DNA of 64,000 bases from Hydrogenophaga sp. (GTDB lineage: Bacteria > Pseudomonadota > Gammaproteobacteria > Burkholderiales > Burkholderiaceae_C): positions 1 to 64,000 of the forward strand of contig NZ_JAABRQ010000015.1 in assembly GCF_011390835.1 (NCBI RefSeq). The letters are read 5' to 3'. Shown piece after piece: positions 38,148 through 46,530 of this stretch. The notes below the pieces were generated by a model. That model saw nothing but the letters and a program-made list of their open reading frames with translations, made no database searches and was not told where the DNA came from. How positions within the stretch are numbered: the first letter of the stretch is position 1; each line of letters starts with the position of its first letter. The translations under genes were made by a program, and so were the position numbers.

Positions 38148-38738
38148 ATGAGCCAAGACCGCTATCCCCTGCCCGACCTGAACACGCTGCCGGAGGACAT
38201 CCGCGCCAAGGTGATGGAGGTGCAAGAAAAGGCGGGGTTTGTGCCGAATGTGTTTCTGGCATTTGCTCGCCGTCCCGCCGAGTGGCGCGCCTTCTTTGCC
38301 TACCACGACGCGCTGATGACGCCCGAGGCAGTGGGACGAGCTTCAGGCCTGAGCAAGGGTGATCGCGAGATGATCGTCACCACCACCAGCGCCGCCAACC
38401 AGTGCCTCTACTGCGTGGTCGCCCACGGCGCGATTCTGCGCATCTACGAAAAAAAGCCACTGGTGGCTGACCAGGTGGCGGTGAACTACCGCAAGGCCGA
38501 CATCACTCCGCGCCAGCGCGCCATGCTCGACTTCGCCATGAAGGTCTGTCTGGCGTCGCATCAAATCGACGACAGCGATTTTGAGGCCCTGCACGCCCAT
38601 GGCTTCAACGACGAAGACGCCTGGGACATCGCGGCCATCACCGCATTCTTTGGCCTGTCGAACCGCATGGCGAGCTTCAGCGGCATGATGCCCAATCCGG
38701 AGTTTTACCTGATGGGTCGTGTGGCCAAGCAGAAATAA
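38148..38738 (+). CDS. AhpD-like peroxidase-related protein
   Basis: A 196-residue carboxymuconolactone-decarboxylase-superfamily protein of the peroxidase-related (AhpD-like) type. The redox centre is NQCLYCVVAHGAILR (about residues 84-98), with the C-x2-C-x3-H arrangement used for thiol peroxidase or disulfide chemistry. The N-terminus (YPLPDLNTLPEDIRAKVMEVQEKAGFVPNVF) and the C-terminal GLSNRMASFSGMMPNPEFY are standard for this subfamily. A TGGAGACA site precedes the ATG. Its physiological electron donor is unknown. A divergent PcaC-like gene of the same superfamily lies 83 bp away. Confidence 0.88.
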   Translation: MSQDRYPLPDLNTLPEDIRAKVMEVQEKAGFVPNVFLAFARRPAEWRAFFAYHDALMTPEAVGRASGLSKGDREMIVTTTSAANQCLYCVVAHGAILRIYEKKPLVADQVAVNYRKADITPRQRAMLDFAMKVCLASHQIDDSDFEALHAHGFNDEDAWDIAAITAFFGLSNRMASFSGMMPNPEFYLMGRVAKQK

Positions 38739-38807
38739 GTCCCGGTTCCCGGAAATATCCGCGGCTCATCGCCCGCGGTACATGCAACCCGCGGTACAAA
38801 CGGACGG

Positions 38808-39608
38808 ATGAATCGTTCCGATTTTTCCACCAACCATTCCGATGTGGAGCAGGCCGCACGGGATCGAGACTCACCGCAGAGCTGGCTGGTCAATACCCCG
38901 TTGCTCGACATCCAGCACCCCAAGATACGGCTGCTGGCGTTGCGCCTCACCCAGCTGCAGCAGGGGGACCGAAACAAGGCGCTGGCCTGTTTCCAGTACG
39001 TGCGCGAGCTGCCGTTTGCCTGCCTGCCCGACGGTAACAGCGTCTCGGCCCTGACCGTGTTGCGGCGCGGCAAGGGCGACTGCCACACCAAATCGACCCT
39101 GCTGGTGGCGCTGCTGCGCGCCATCCAGATCCCTTCCCGGCTGCGCTTCGTCACGCTGCGAGCCGACTTCCTGCGTGGTGTGATCGATCTGGGCACCCTG
39201 CCGATCGAACACTGCTGCGTCGAGGTGCTGATCGACGACCGATGGGTCGCGGTCGACAGCCATGTGATGGACCCGCTGCTGGCGCGTGCGGCCCTCGCCC
39301 GTCTGGATAAAGAAAACCGCGACCTTGGCTACGGCATGCACCGCCGGGGCGCCACGGACTGGGACGGCGAACAACAGGCGTTTGCGCCCTTTGTGGCGGA
39401 CGACACCGCCAGTCTGCCGGTGCACGACTGGGGACCGTTCGACGACCCGTACCAGTTCTATAGCCAGGTGCCCGAGCAGCGTGAGCGCTTGGGGATCCGC
39501 GGGCGACTGACCTGGATGGTCGGTGCCCGCGTGGTCAACCGGCGGGTGAAGGCCTTGCGAGATACCGCGATGGGCCAGCTGCAGGCAGTTGCGTCACTGA
39601 GTCGTTGA
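38808..39608 (+). CDS. Transglutaminase-like protein
   Basis: A 266-residue protein with a transglutaminase-like core. The probable Cys-His-Asp triad is RRGKGDCHTKSTLLVALLRA (Cys about residue 89), LPIEHCCVEVLIDDRWVAVD (His about 129) and VDSHVMDPLL (Asp about 145). Similar cytoplasmic proteins occur across Proteobacteria and may be proteases or amidases; none is well characterised. There is no signal peptide. The C-terminal third (YQFYSQVPEQRERLGIRGRL) is specific to this group. It is followed by a decayed gene on the opposite strand. Confidence 0.82.
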   Translation: MNRSDFSTNHSDVEQAARDRDSPQSWLVNTPLLDIQHPKIRLLALRLTQLQQGDRNKALACFQYVRELPFACLPDGNSVSALTVLRRGKGDCHTKSTLLVALLRAIQIPSRLRFVTLRADFLRGVIDLGTLPIEHCCVEVLIDDRWVAVDSHVMDPLLARAALARLDKENRDLGYGMHRRGATDWDGEQQAFAPFVADDTASLPVHDWGPFDDPYQFYSQVPEQRERLGIRGRLTWMVGARVVNRRVKALRDTAMGQLQAVASLSR

Positions 39609-39614
39609 GGCGCT

Positions 39615-40066
39615 TCAGGGCATCACCACGCGCAGCAAGCGGCCATTGCTGGTGTCTTCGGTCAGCAGGCAGCGCTGGCCGTCTGGTCCCTGGCGCACGT
39701 CGCGGATGCGCTAACCGAGGCTCACCAGCAGGCGCTCGCGGCCCACTTCGCGCTCGCCCTCAAACACCAGCCGCCACAAGCTGCGCCCGGCCAGCGCACC
39801 GATGAACACGTTGCCCGTCCACTGCATCGGCTGGCTGCCAGTGAAAAAGGCCATCCCGCTGGGCGCGGGCAACGACTGGCAAGCTCGGTGGTGCTCACAG
39901 CACCAGCGGTCGGAACAAAAAGCGCGCTCGGCGGGGCTGGTGCAGGATCAATCAGCGCTGCGGATTCGCTGCCACCACCGCAGGCCACGAGCCAACTGCT
40001 CAGGATCAGCGCTGCGGCAAGAGCCGTGGGGGGCACGAAAATTTCGGAGATGCAACGTGCCCGCAT
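39615..40066 (-). pseudogene. Remnant of a PQQ-dependent sugar dehydrogenase
   Basis: Read leftwards, the segment begins with a lipoprotein signal (ALAAALILSSWLVACGGG) and a Pro/Ala linker, then jumps to what is normally the last part of a YliI-like soluble PQQ sugar dehydrogenase: GMAFFTGSQPMQWTGNVFIG, ALAGRSLWRLVFEGEREVG and RIRDVRQGPDGQRCLLTEDT. The two parts are in different frames and the central beta-propeller, some 300 residues, is missing. The C-terminal part is also broken by an in-frame TAG (complement of 39711-39713) just before RIRDVRQ. Clearly non-functional. Confidence 0.85.
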
Positions 40067-40108
40067 GCGAGGGCGCCCCCGGCCAACCGGGCGCAAGTAT
40101 TTGTGAGC

Positions 40109-40528
40109 TCAGGTGAGCAGCTCGCGCATGCGCGCCGGCAGGGGCGAGGACTTCTGCTGCGGGAAGTTGACCCAGACAGTGGTCGCGCCACCCGATGCGT
40201 ACAGCGTGTCGGGGTCGTCGCTGCGCGAGAGCGTGCACCAGCTCTCGAAGCTGCTGCGGCCGGGGTCGCTCACGAACAGCGTGGCCAGCACATCACCCGG
40301 ATACTCCAGCTGTTTGTGGAAGTTGCAGAACGCGTTGACGATCACCGGCCCTTCGCCCCGCGGATCGGGCTCGCAGCCGATGGCGCGCATCCACTCGATG
40401 CGCACGATCTCCAGGTAGCGGAAGTACACCGTGTTGTTGACGTGACCCATGGCGTCCATGTCACCCCAGCGAATGGGCAGGGTCATGCTGAAGACCAGCT
40501 TCTTGTGAACGGGTAGTTCGAGTTTCAT
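40109..40528 (-). CDS. Acyl-CoA thioesterase, YbgC/FadM hotdog family
   Basis: A 139-residue hotdog-fold thioesterase. The catalytic block is IRWGDMDAMGHVNNTVYFRYLE, with Asp and the HVNN motif typical of 4-hydroxybenzoyl-CoA thioesterase/YbgC-like enzymes (about residues 20-41). EWMRAIGC and the strand SSFESWCTLSRSDDPDTLYASGGATTVWVN fit the fold. The acyl group is not predictable. The start at 40528 overlaps the stop of the upstream transporter gene by 4 bp, so the two are coupled. A much longer open frame extends upstream but lies on top of the transporter. Confidence 0.9.
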   Translation of the reverse strand: MKLELPVHKKLVFSMTLPIRWGDMDAMGHVNNTVYFRYLEIVRIEWMRAIGCEPDPRGEGPVIVNAFCNFHKQLEYPGDVLATLFVSDPGRSSFESWCTLSRSDDPDTLYASGGATTVWVNFPQQKSSPLPARMRELLT

Positions 40529-41472
40529 CGATGCGCGCGGATGGAGGCCAGCAGACCGGCCAGGAAAAAACCACAAGCCAGCCACTGAACCAGCGCCGGC
40601 CAGTGGGCAAACCAGAGGAATCCATAGAGCAGCCCAAACACGGTCTCGCTCACAATGAGCTGCCCCGCCAGGCTGCCACTCAAGCGGCGACTGGCCATGT
40701 TCCACAGCACCGACGCGACCCAGGCCGCGCCAATCCCGGTGACCACGCAGACTGCCACAAAGCTGGCCAACCCAGGCTGCTGAGACAGCGTGGCCAGATC
40801 GGTGCCGGCCACAGCCCAGATCAGCAGCGCGCCGAGCCCCGCGGCCACGCCCAGCCAGTTGGCCCACTGGGTGGAGTTCACCTCCGGGTGACGAGCCAGC
40901 CAGCGCGCATTGAGCAGGCCGAACAGCACCCAGGAAGCGGCCGCCAGCGCGGCTAAAAAAACGCCCAGCCAGACCTGCGGTCCGCCGGGCAGCGCGCCCA
41001 GCCCTTGTGCCGTGGCCTGCATCATCAGTCCCATGCCGGCCGCGGTCAGCAGCAGGCCCGGCATCAGCGTTGCCCAGCGCAGGTGAGCCGGCTTGCCCAG
41101 CAGCATCATCCAAAGTGGGATGGTGCCGATCACCAACACCGGCAGCGTGGCGCCAGCGGTCTGGATGGCCATCGCGAGCAACAGGTAATAGCCCGTGTAG
41201 CCGAGCACACTCAGCCCCAGGGCCGCCCCGGCCTGGCGCCAGGTCGGCACCAGCCCAACCCCGCGCAGCGCCGCCCACACCATCAGCACAATCGACAAAG
41301 CCGCGCAGGCTAGGTACCGCCCCACCGTGATGTCGACCGCACTGAAACCTGGCGCCATCAGCGGCGCTACAAACGCCATGCCCCAGAACGCGCCCGCGCC
41401 AAGCCCGGCGAGCACGCCGGTGGACATGCCGGAGGGTAGGCCCGGCGCCATCGAAACCGTGGTGGAGTTCAA
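40525..41472 (-). CDS. EamA/DMT-superfamily transporter
   Basis: A 315-residue protein with about ten hydrophobic helices, the two-repeat EamA layout of drug/metabolite exporters. The first repeat has GLGAGAFWGMAFVAPLMAPGF and VGRYLACAAL; ATLPVLVIGTIPLWMMLLG is the family P-I-P/W region at the repeat centre; the second repeat starts near SWVLFGLLNARWLARHP. The cargo is unknown; amino acids or metabolites are usual for this family. It is cotranscribed with the thioesterase gene (4-bp overlap). Confidence 0.87.
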   Translation of the reverse strand: MNSTTVSMAPGLPSGMSTGVLAGLGAGAFWGMAFVAPLMAPGFSAVDITVGRYLACAALSIVLMVWAALRGVGLVPTWRQAGAALGLSVLGYTGYYLLLAMAIQTAGATLPVLVIGTIPLWMMLLGKPAHLRWATLMPGLLLTAAGMGLMMQATAQGLGALPGGPQVWLGVFLAALAAASWVLFGLLNARWLARHPEVNSTQWANWLGVAAGLGALLIWAVAGTDLATLSQQPGLASFVAVCVVTGIGAAWVASVLWNMASRRLSGSLAGQLIVSETVFGLLYGFLWFAHWPALVQWLACGFFLAGLLASIRAHR

Positions 41473-41645
41473 ATCAATTCAAGCCCGTGCGAAGCGTTGA
41501 TCCTGAGAGCCGCAGGCTGTGCAGCATGAAAGCGAGGAGAGAGTCTTCCGGCGCGAGTTGTCGTGTTTCAGGGCGCCGCCTATCTGGCTTTGCCAGTGGG
41601 CCAGCGACGCTCCTGGGAGGCTGACGGTGAAGCCGGCGCGAGGGG

Positions 41646-42428
41646 TCAAGCTCCAAACCCATCATCGGCCGCAATCACCGCCCCATTGATGAAATGGCTC
41701 TCGCTGGCACAAAGCATCACCAGCAGCGCATCCAGATCACTCGGCTGGCCCACCCGCTTGCGCGGCAGCATGCTGATCAGCTTCTGGCCCTGCTCGGTGG
41801 TCCAGTGGTGGTGGTTAATCTCGGTGTCGATGTAGCCTGGGCAGATGGCGTTGACGTTGATGCCGAAACGGCCCCACTCCACCGCCATCGCCTTGGTCAT
41901 CTGCACCACCGCTGCCTTGCTCATGCAGTACACGCCGATCTGTGGCAACACCTTCAAGCCGGCCATCGACGCGATGTTGATGATGCGGCCACCGACGTAG
42001 GTTCCGGGCGCGGCGCCCTTGGCGCGCGCCAGCATGCGCTTGGCCACTTCCTGCGCCACGAAGAACGCGCCCTTGGTATTGGTGTTGAGGATGAAGTCGT
42101 AGTCCTCTTCCGTCACATCCTGCAGCCGCTGCGTCGTACTCACGCCCGAGTTGTTGATCAGGATGTCGATCGCGCCGACCTCGGTCTCGGCATGGGCCAC
42201 CGCAGACCGGATCGACGCGAGATCGGTCACGTCAAGCGCCACCACGTGCGCATCGCCGCCCTCGGCTTCAATGTGCGCGCGCAAGGCCATGAGGCGATCG
42301 GTGCGCCGGCTGGCCAGCACAACCGCCGCACCCGCGCGGGCCAGGGTTTTGGCGAACTGCTCGCCCAAGCCACCCGATGCCCCAGTGATGAGCGCCACGC
42401 GCCCCGACAGATCCAGGCTGTATGCCAT
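41646..42428 (-). CDS. SDR-family oxidoreductase
   Basis: A 260-residue classical short-chain dehydrogenase/reductase. Cofactor loop TGASGGLGEQFAKTLA, with Arg-Arg after the second strand (ASRRTDRL) suggesting NADP(H) preference. Structural motif NNSGVS; catalytic Ser in IINIASMAGL and the YCMSK active-site Tyr/Lys (about residue 175). CPGYIDTEINHHHW follows. The substrate is unknown; 3-oxoacyl or steroid-type carbonyls are common for this subgroup. It stands alone, with about 170 bp of uninformative sequence on its left and a 197-bp divergent gap to the ETF-QO gene. Confidence 0.9.
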   Translation of the reverse strand: MAYSLDLSGRVALITGASGGLGEQFAKTLARAGAAVVLASRRTDRLMALRAHIEAEGGDAHVVALDVTDLASIRSAVAHAETEVGAIDILINNSGVSTTQRLQDVTEEDYDFILNTNTKGAFFVAQEVAKRMLARAKGAAPGTYVGGRIINIASMAGLKVLPQIGVYCMSKAAVVQMTKAMAVEWGRFGINVNAICPGYIDTEINHHHWTTEQGQKLISMLPRKRVGQPSDLDALLVMLCASESHFINGAVIAADDGFGA

Positions 42429-42625
42429 TAGAGAGTCTCCTCAAAAGTCGGCGGGAGTGTCCGGTGACACGCCCTGAGTGACAACGATTGTGCCTGCTTC
42501 ACCTCTAGAATCGGTCTCGAGCCAGACACAGGCTGCCCGCAGGGCATGATGAACCATCGGGTCTGCGCGCAATACACCCCGGTGGTTGCCACCAGTCCCC
42601 CACCCAGAGAGAGAGAGCACACAGC

Positions 42626-44311
42626 ATGACGCAAGACGAGATCCTCGCCGCCCACGGACCCCGCGAAGCCATGGAGTACGACGTGGTGGTGATCGGTGGC
42701 GGCCCCGCGGGCTTGGCCACCGCCATCCGGCTCAAGCAACTCGCCACTGAAAAAGGAAGCGATTGCAACGTGTGCGTCCTGGAGAAAGGCTCGGAGCCCG
42801 GCGCTCATATCCTGAGTGGCGCGGTCATGGACCCGCAAGCGCTGACCGAGCTATTCCCCGACTGGAAAGAACGCGGCGCGCCGCTGAACCAGCAGGTGAC
42901 CAGCGACGACGTGCTCTTTCTTTCCGAGTCCGGCCACAGGCGCACACCCGACTTCCTGGTACCGCGCAACTTTCACAATCACGGTAACTACGTCATCAGC
43001 CTGGGCGCGGTGACCAAGTGGCTGGGCGAGCAGGCTGAGGCCGCGGGAGTGGAAATCTTTCCTGGCTTCGCCGCGGCCGAGGTGCTGTACGACGACAAGG
43101 GCGCGGTCAAGGGTGTTGCCACCGGCAACCTCGGAGTGGGCAAAGACGGCGAGCCCACCGAAAGCTTCCAGCTCGGTATGGAGTTGCATGCCAAGTACAC
43201 CGTCTTCGCTGAAGGCGCCCGCGGTCACCTCGGCAAACAGCTGATCGCGAAGTTCAAGCTCGACCAAGGCAAGGACCCGCAAAGCTACGCCATCGGCATC
43301 AAGGAACTGTGGGAAGTGCCGGCCGACAAGGCCCAACCCGGCAAGGTGGTGCACACCGCTGGCTGGCCCATGGACAACGATACCTACGGCGGCGGCTTTC
43401 TGTATCACCTCGAAGGCAACAAGGTCACGCTGGGCTTCGTCACCGGCCTCGACTACCAGAACCCATGGCTCTCGCCGTTCGAGGAAATGCAGCGCTGGAA
43501 AACCCACCCCGCGATCAAGGCCCACATCGAAGGCGGCAAGCGACTAGGTTACGGCGCACGGGCCATTACCGCCGGTGGCCTGCTCTCGCTGCCCAAGACC
43601 GTGTTCCCGGGTGGTGTGCTTGTGGGTTGCGACGCTGGCTTCCTGAACGCAGCGCGCATCAAGGGCAGCCACGCTGCGATCAAGAGCGGCATGCTGGCCG
43701 CCGACGCCGCGTTCGAGGCGCTGGCCGCGGGCCGCAGTAGCGACGAACTCGCCGCCTTCCCCGCAGCGTTCGAGAAGAGCTGGCTGCACACCGAACTGCA
43801 CCAGTCGCGCAACTTCAAGCAGTGGTTCAAGAAGGGCGCCACCATGGGCGCGCTCATGACCGGCATCGAGCAGTGGTTCCTGCCCAAGATCGGTGTCAGC
43901 ACGCCGCCCTGGACCATCCACCGCACGCAGGCCGATCACACCATGCTGCGCCCAGCCGCCGACATGCCGCAGATCAGCTACCCCAAGCCCGATGGCAAAC
44001 TCACGTTCGACCGCCTATCCAGTGTGTTTGTATCCAACACCAACCACGAAGAGCAGCAGCCGGCCCACCTCACGCTCAAGGACGCCAGCGTGCCAGTGAG
44101 CATCAACCTCGCCAAATACGCCGGTCCCGAGAGCCGCTACTGCCCGGCCGGCGTGTACGAATACGTCAAGACCGAGGCAGGAGAAGACCGGCTGCAGATC
44201 AACGCCCAGAACTGCGTCCACTGCAAGACCTGCGACATCAAGGACCCGACGCAGAACATCGTCTGGGTGACCCCGGAAGGCGGCGGTGGACCCAACTACG
44301 CCGGAATGTGA
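42626..44311 (+). CDS. Electron transfer flavoprotein-ubiquinone oxidoreductase
   Basis: A 561-residue ETF-QO, passing electrons from acyl-CoA and related dehydrogenases through ETF into the ubiquinone pool at the membrane. FAD-binding MEYDVVVIGGGPAGLATAIRLKQLA at the N-terminus; ETF-QO blocks CVLEKGSEPGAHILSGAVMDP, LVPRNFHNHGNYVISLG and GYGARAITAGGLLSLPKTVFPGG (short blocks). The C-terminal 4Fe-4S ligands are YCPAGVYEYV and NAQNCVHCKTCDIKDPTQNI. Full family length. An AGAGAGAGAG-rich leader precedes the ATG. It ends 150 bp before the glycine riboswitch. Confidence 0.95.
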   Translation: MTQDEILAAHGPREAMEYDVVVIGGGPAGLATAIRLKQLATEKGSDCNVCVLEKGSEPGAHILSGAVMDPQALTELFPDWKERGAPLNQQVTSDDVLFLSESGHRRTPDFLVPRNFHNHGNYVISLGAVTKWLGEQAEAAGVEIFPGFAAAEVLYDDKGAVKGVATGNLGVGKDGEPTESFQLGMELHAKYTVFAEGARGHLGKQLIAKFKLDQGKDPQSYAIGIKELWEVPADKAQPGKVVHTAGWPMDNDTYGGGFLYHLEGNKVTLGFVTGLDYQNPWLSPFEEMQRWKTHPAIKAHIEGGKRLGYGARAITAGGLLSLPKTVFPGGVLVGCDAGFLNAARIKGSHAAIKSGMLAADAAFEALAAGRSSDELAAFPAAFEKSWLHTELHQSRNFKQWFKKGATMGALMTGIEQWFLPKIGVSTPPWTIHRTQADHTMLRPAADMPQISYPKPDGKLTFDRLSSVFVSNTNHEEQQPAHLTLKDASVPVSINLAKYAGPESRYCPAGVYEYVKTEAGEDRLQINAQNCVHCKTCDIKDPTQNIVWVTPEGGGGPNYAGM

Positions 44312-44461
44312 ACCTGCCTTTCACCCCGGCATGAGTGACCAGGCCCAATAACGCCCTGTCCATGGCGGGCGGCAAGGCCCCTGCACCATCGCCAAGCCAT
44401 TTTTGCTCCCGCCCGGCAGGTCATCGGCCAGATGCCGAGGCCTTCCGGTACACTGGAAGCC

Positions 44462-44680
44462 GTCAGGAGAGAGCCCCCCCGGCACGGGGGCCGCCGAAGG
44501 CGCAGGAGGTCCGCGTTGCAGCAGCAAGCAGGCCCTGAACGCTCAGGCAAAAGGACTGACCAACACTGCCTTCACCGGCGGTGTCCCCCACTGGAGAGAG
44601 GTCTTCCTCGAGAAGGCCCACCGAAGGAGCAAATGCGGCATCACCCGCGTGAATCTCTCAGGTAAAGCGGACAGGGGGGC
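44462..44680 (+). ncRNA. Tandem glycine riboswitch upstream of gcvT
   Basis: Two glycine aptamers in series. Aptamer 1 (44462-44560) is closed by GTCAG/CTGAC and contains GGAGAGAG, GCCGAAGGCGCA and CGCTCAGGCAAAAGGAC. Aptamer 2 (about 44583-44680) contains CTGGAGAGAG, CACCGAAGGAGCAAA and GAATCTCTCAGGTAAAGCGGACAGGGG, closed by CCCCC/GGGGG. These are the core conserved strings of the class. It lies 74 bp before the gcvT start and should turn on the cleavage system when glycine is abundant. Confidence 0.95.
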
Positions 44681-44753
44681 AGCACACGGATGCACCGTGT
44701 CACGTCCGCGCAAAGTGCGTGGACTCTGCCCCAACGCCACCTGAAAGCCCGCC

Positions 44754-45890
44754 GTGTCTGTCGCCTCCTCCACCGCCGATTTGCTCCAGACCCCGCTGCA
44801 CGCCTTGCACCTCGAACTCGGTGCCCGCATGGTGCCGTTCGCTGGCTACGCCATGCCCGTGCAATACCCCATGGGCCTGATGCAGGAACACCTGCACACG
44901 CGTGCCGCCGCCGGGCTGTTCGATGTCTCCCACATGGGGCAGCTGAGGCTGGTCGGCACCGACGCCGCCTCGGCATTCGAGACGCTGATGCCGGTGGACG
45001 TGGTCGACCTGCCCGTGGGCAAGCAGCGCTACGGCCTGCTGCTGAACGACGCCGGCGGCATCATCGACGACCTGATGTTCGTCAACCGCGGCGACGATTT
45101 GTTCGTCATCGTCAATGGCGCTTGCAAGGATGGCGACCTGGCGCACATCGAAGCCACCATCGGCAAGCTCTGCCATGTCGACGCCCAGTTCGACCGCGCC
45201 TTGCTCGCGCTGCAGGGCCCGAAGGCCGTGACCGCCTTGCAGCGCCTGCTGCCCGGGGTGGAGAAACTGGTGTTCATGACCGGCGCCGCGTTTGACTGGG
45301 CCGGTGCCGACCTGTTCATCACCCGCAGCGGCTACACCGGTGAAGACGGATTCGAAATTTCCCTGCCAGCCGATCATGCGGACGCCTTTGCCCGCGCGCT
45401 GCTGGCCCAGCCCGAGGTCAAGCCGGTCGGCCTGGGCGCACGTAACTCGCTGCGCCTGGAAGCCGGGCTGTGCCTCTACGGTCAGGACATTGACGCCACC
45501 ACCACCCCAGTCGAGGCAGGGCTCAACTGGGCGATGCAGAAGGTGCGCCGCACAGGCGGCGCCCGCGCCGGCGGCTTCCCCGGCGCAGAGCGCGTGCTCG
45601 CCCAGCTCGACGGCACCGAGCCGCTGGCCAGAAAACGCGTCGGTCTGGTGGCGCTCGAGCGAGTGCCGGTTCGTGAGCACGTCGAAATCCAGTCGCTCAA
45701 TGGCTCAACCATTGGCGAAGTCACCAGTGGCCTGCTTGGGCCGAGCGCCAACAAACCCATTGCCATGGGCTATGTCAGCGCGGAGCAGTCCGCGGTCGGC
45801 ACCCGCCTGCAGGCCATGGTGCGCGGCAAAGCCGTGCCCATGGAGGTAGCCGCGATGCCGTTTGTGCCCAACCGCTACTACCGAGGATAG
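44754..45890 (+). CDS. gcvT: Glycine cleavage system T protein (aminomethyltransferase)
   Basis: A 378-residue GcvT. It releases ammonia from the aminomethyl-lipoyl H protein and makes 5,10-methylene-tetrahydrofolate. Blocks: PLHALHLELGARMVPFAGYAMPVQYPMGL, AAGLFDVSHMGQLRL, GLLLNDAGGIIDDLMF and RSGYTGEDGFEISLP (folate-site region), with GLGARNSLRLEAGLCLYGQDID (short blocks). The start is GTG at 44754, just after the riboswitch. It is first of gcvT-gcvH-gcvP, the usual order in Burkholderiales. Confidence 0.96.
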   Translation: MSVASSTADLLQTPLHALHLELGARMVPFAGYAMPVQYPMGLMQEHLHTRAAAGLFDVSHMGQLRLVGTDAASAFETLMPVDVVDLPVGKQRYGLLLNDAGGIIDDLMFVNRGDDLFVIVNGACKDGDLAHIEATIGKLCHVDAQFDRALLALQGPKAVTALQRLLPGVEKLVFMTGAAFDWAGADLFITRSGYTGEDGFEISLPADHADAFARALLAQPEVKPVGLGARNSLRLEAGLCLYGQDIDATTTPVEAGLNWAMQKVRRTGGARAGGFPGAERVLAQLDGTEPLARKRVGLVALERVPVREHVEIQSLNGSTIGEVTSGLLGPSANKPIAMGYVSAEQSAVGTRLQAMVRGKAVPMEVAAMPFVPNRYYRG

Positions 45891-46004
45891 GCAGCCTGCG
45901 CCCCATGGCGTCTTGCCCATGCGGGCTCGACGCCCCGCCCCCTTGATCTGCCACCCTCATTTTCCCTTTACGTCTACCCCTTTACTTTTGACAGGAGCAC
46001 AGCC

Positions 46005-46367
46005 ATGACCACCAAGTACACCGAAGACCACGAATGGATCCGCGTTGAGGGCGATGTCGCCACCGTCGGCATCACCCACCATGCGCAGGATGCGCTGGGC
46101 GATGTGGTGTTTGTCGATCTGCCCGAAGTGGGCAAGTCGTTTGCGCAAAAAGACGTAGCCGGTGTGGTCGAGTCGGTGAAAGCCGCCGCCGATGTGTACA
46201 TGCCGGTCAGTGGCGAAGTGGTGGAAGTCAATGAAACCCTGCGTGGCGATCCGTCGCTGGCCAACAGCGATCCGCTGGCGACTGGTTGGTTCTTCAAGGT
46301 CAAGCTGTCGACGCCCGCCGAAGTGGACGCGCTGCTCGACGAAACCGCCTACGCTGCACTCACTTGA
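46005..46367 (+). CDS. gcvH: Glycine cleavage system H protein
   Basis: A 120-residue lipoyl carrier shuttling the aminomethyl group between P and T proteins. The lipoylated lysine is Lys59 in [21 protein letters not shown], with [36 protein letters not shown] before it (family blocks). The C-terminal [15 protein letters not shown] is standard. An ACAGGAGCACAGCC leader gives a good ribosome-binding site. It lies 114 bp after gcvT; a dispersed repeat separates it from gcvP. Confidence 0.97.
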   Translation: MTTKYTEDHEWIRVEGDVATVGITHHAQDALGDVVFVDLPEVGKSFAQKDVAGVVESVKAAADVYMPVSGEVVEVNETLRGDPSLANSDPLATGWFFKVKLSTPAEVDALLDETAYAALT

Positions 46368-46377
46368 CCCACCCTTG

Positions 46378-46440
46378 CCGCGCTTCGCGCGTCCCCCTCA
46401 AGGGGGCGGCGCTGGCGGCCCGGCGAAACAGGTTCCGCGA
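46378..46440 (+). repeat. Intergenic repeat, copy B
   Basis: Same order of blocks as copy A at 36534-36598: GCGCTTCGCGC, CCCCTCAAGGGGGC, then GGCCCGGCGAAACAGGTTCCGCG. It occupies the gcvH-gcvP gap, so it is transcribed inside an operon, where its CCCCTCAAGGGG hairpin may affect mRNA stability. Confidence 0.65.
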
Positions 46441-46530
46441 CGCCCTGGGATCAAGTCGCCTCTCGCCGTTTGTGCCTGCTTTTGCCACTCTTGGTTTGTT
46501 GAAACTCCTCACTTACCCCTAGGTTCCACC

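Noticed and set aside
39722..40096. A small lipoprotein gene of 124 codons
   Set aside because: Only the signal and linker are real; the rest is frameshifted sequence of the dead PQQ dehydrogenase, so it was annotated as pseudogene.
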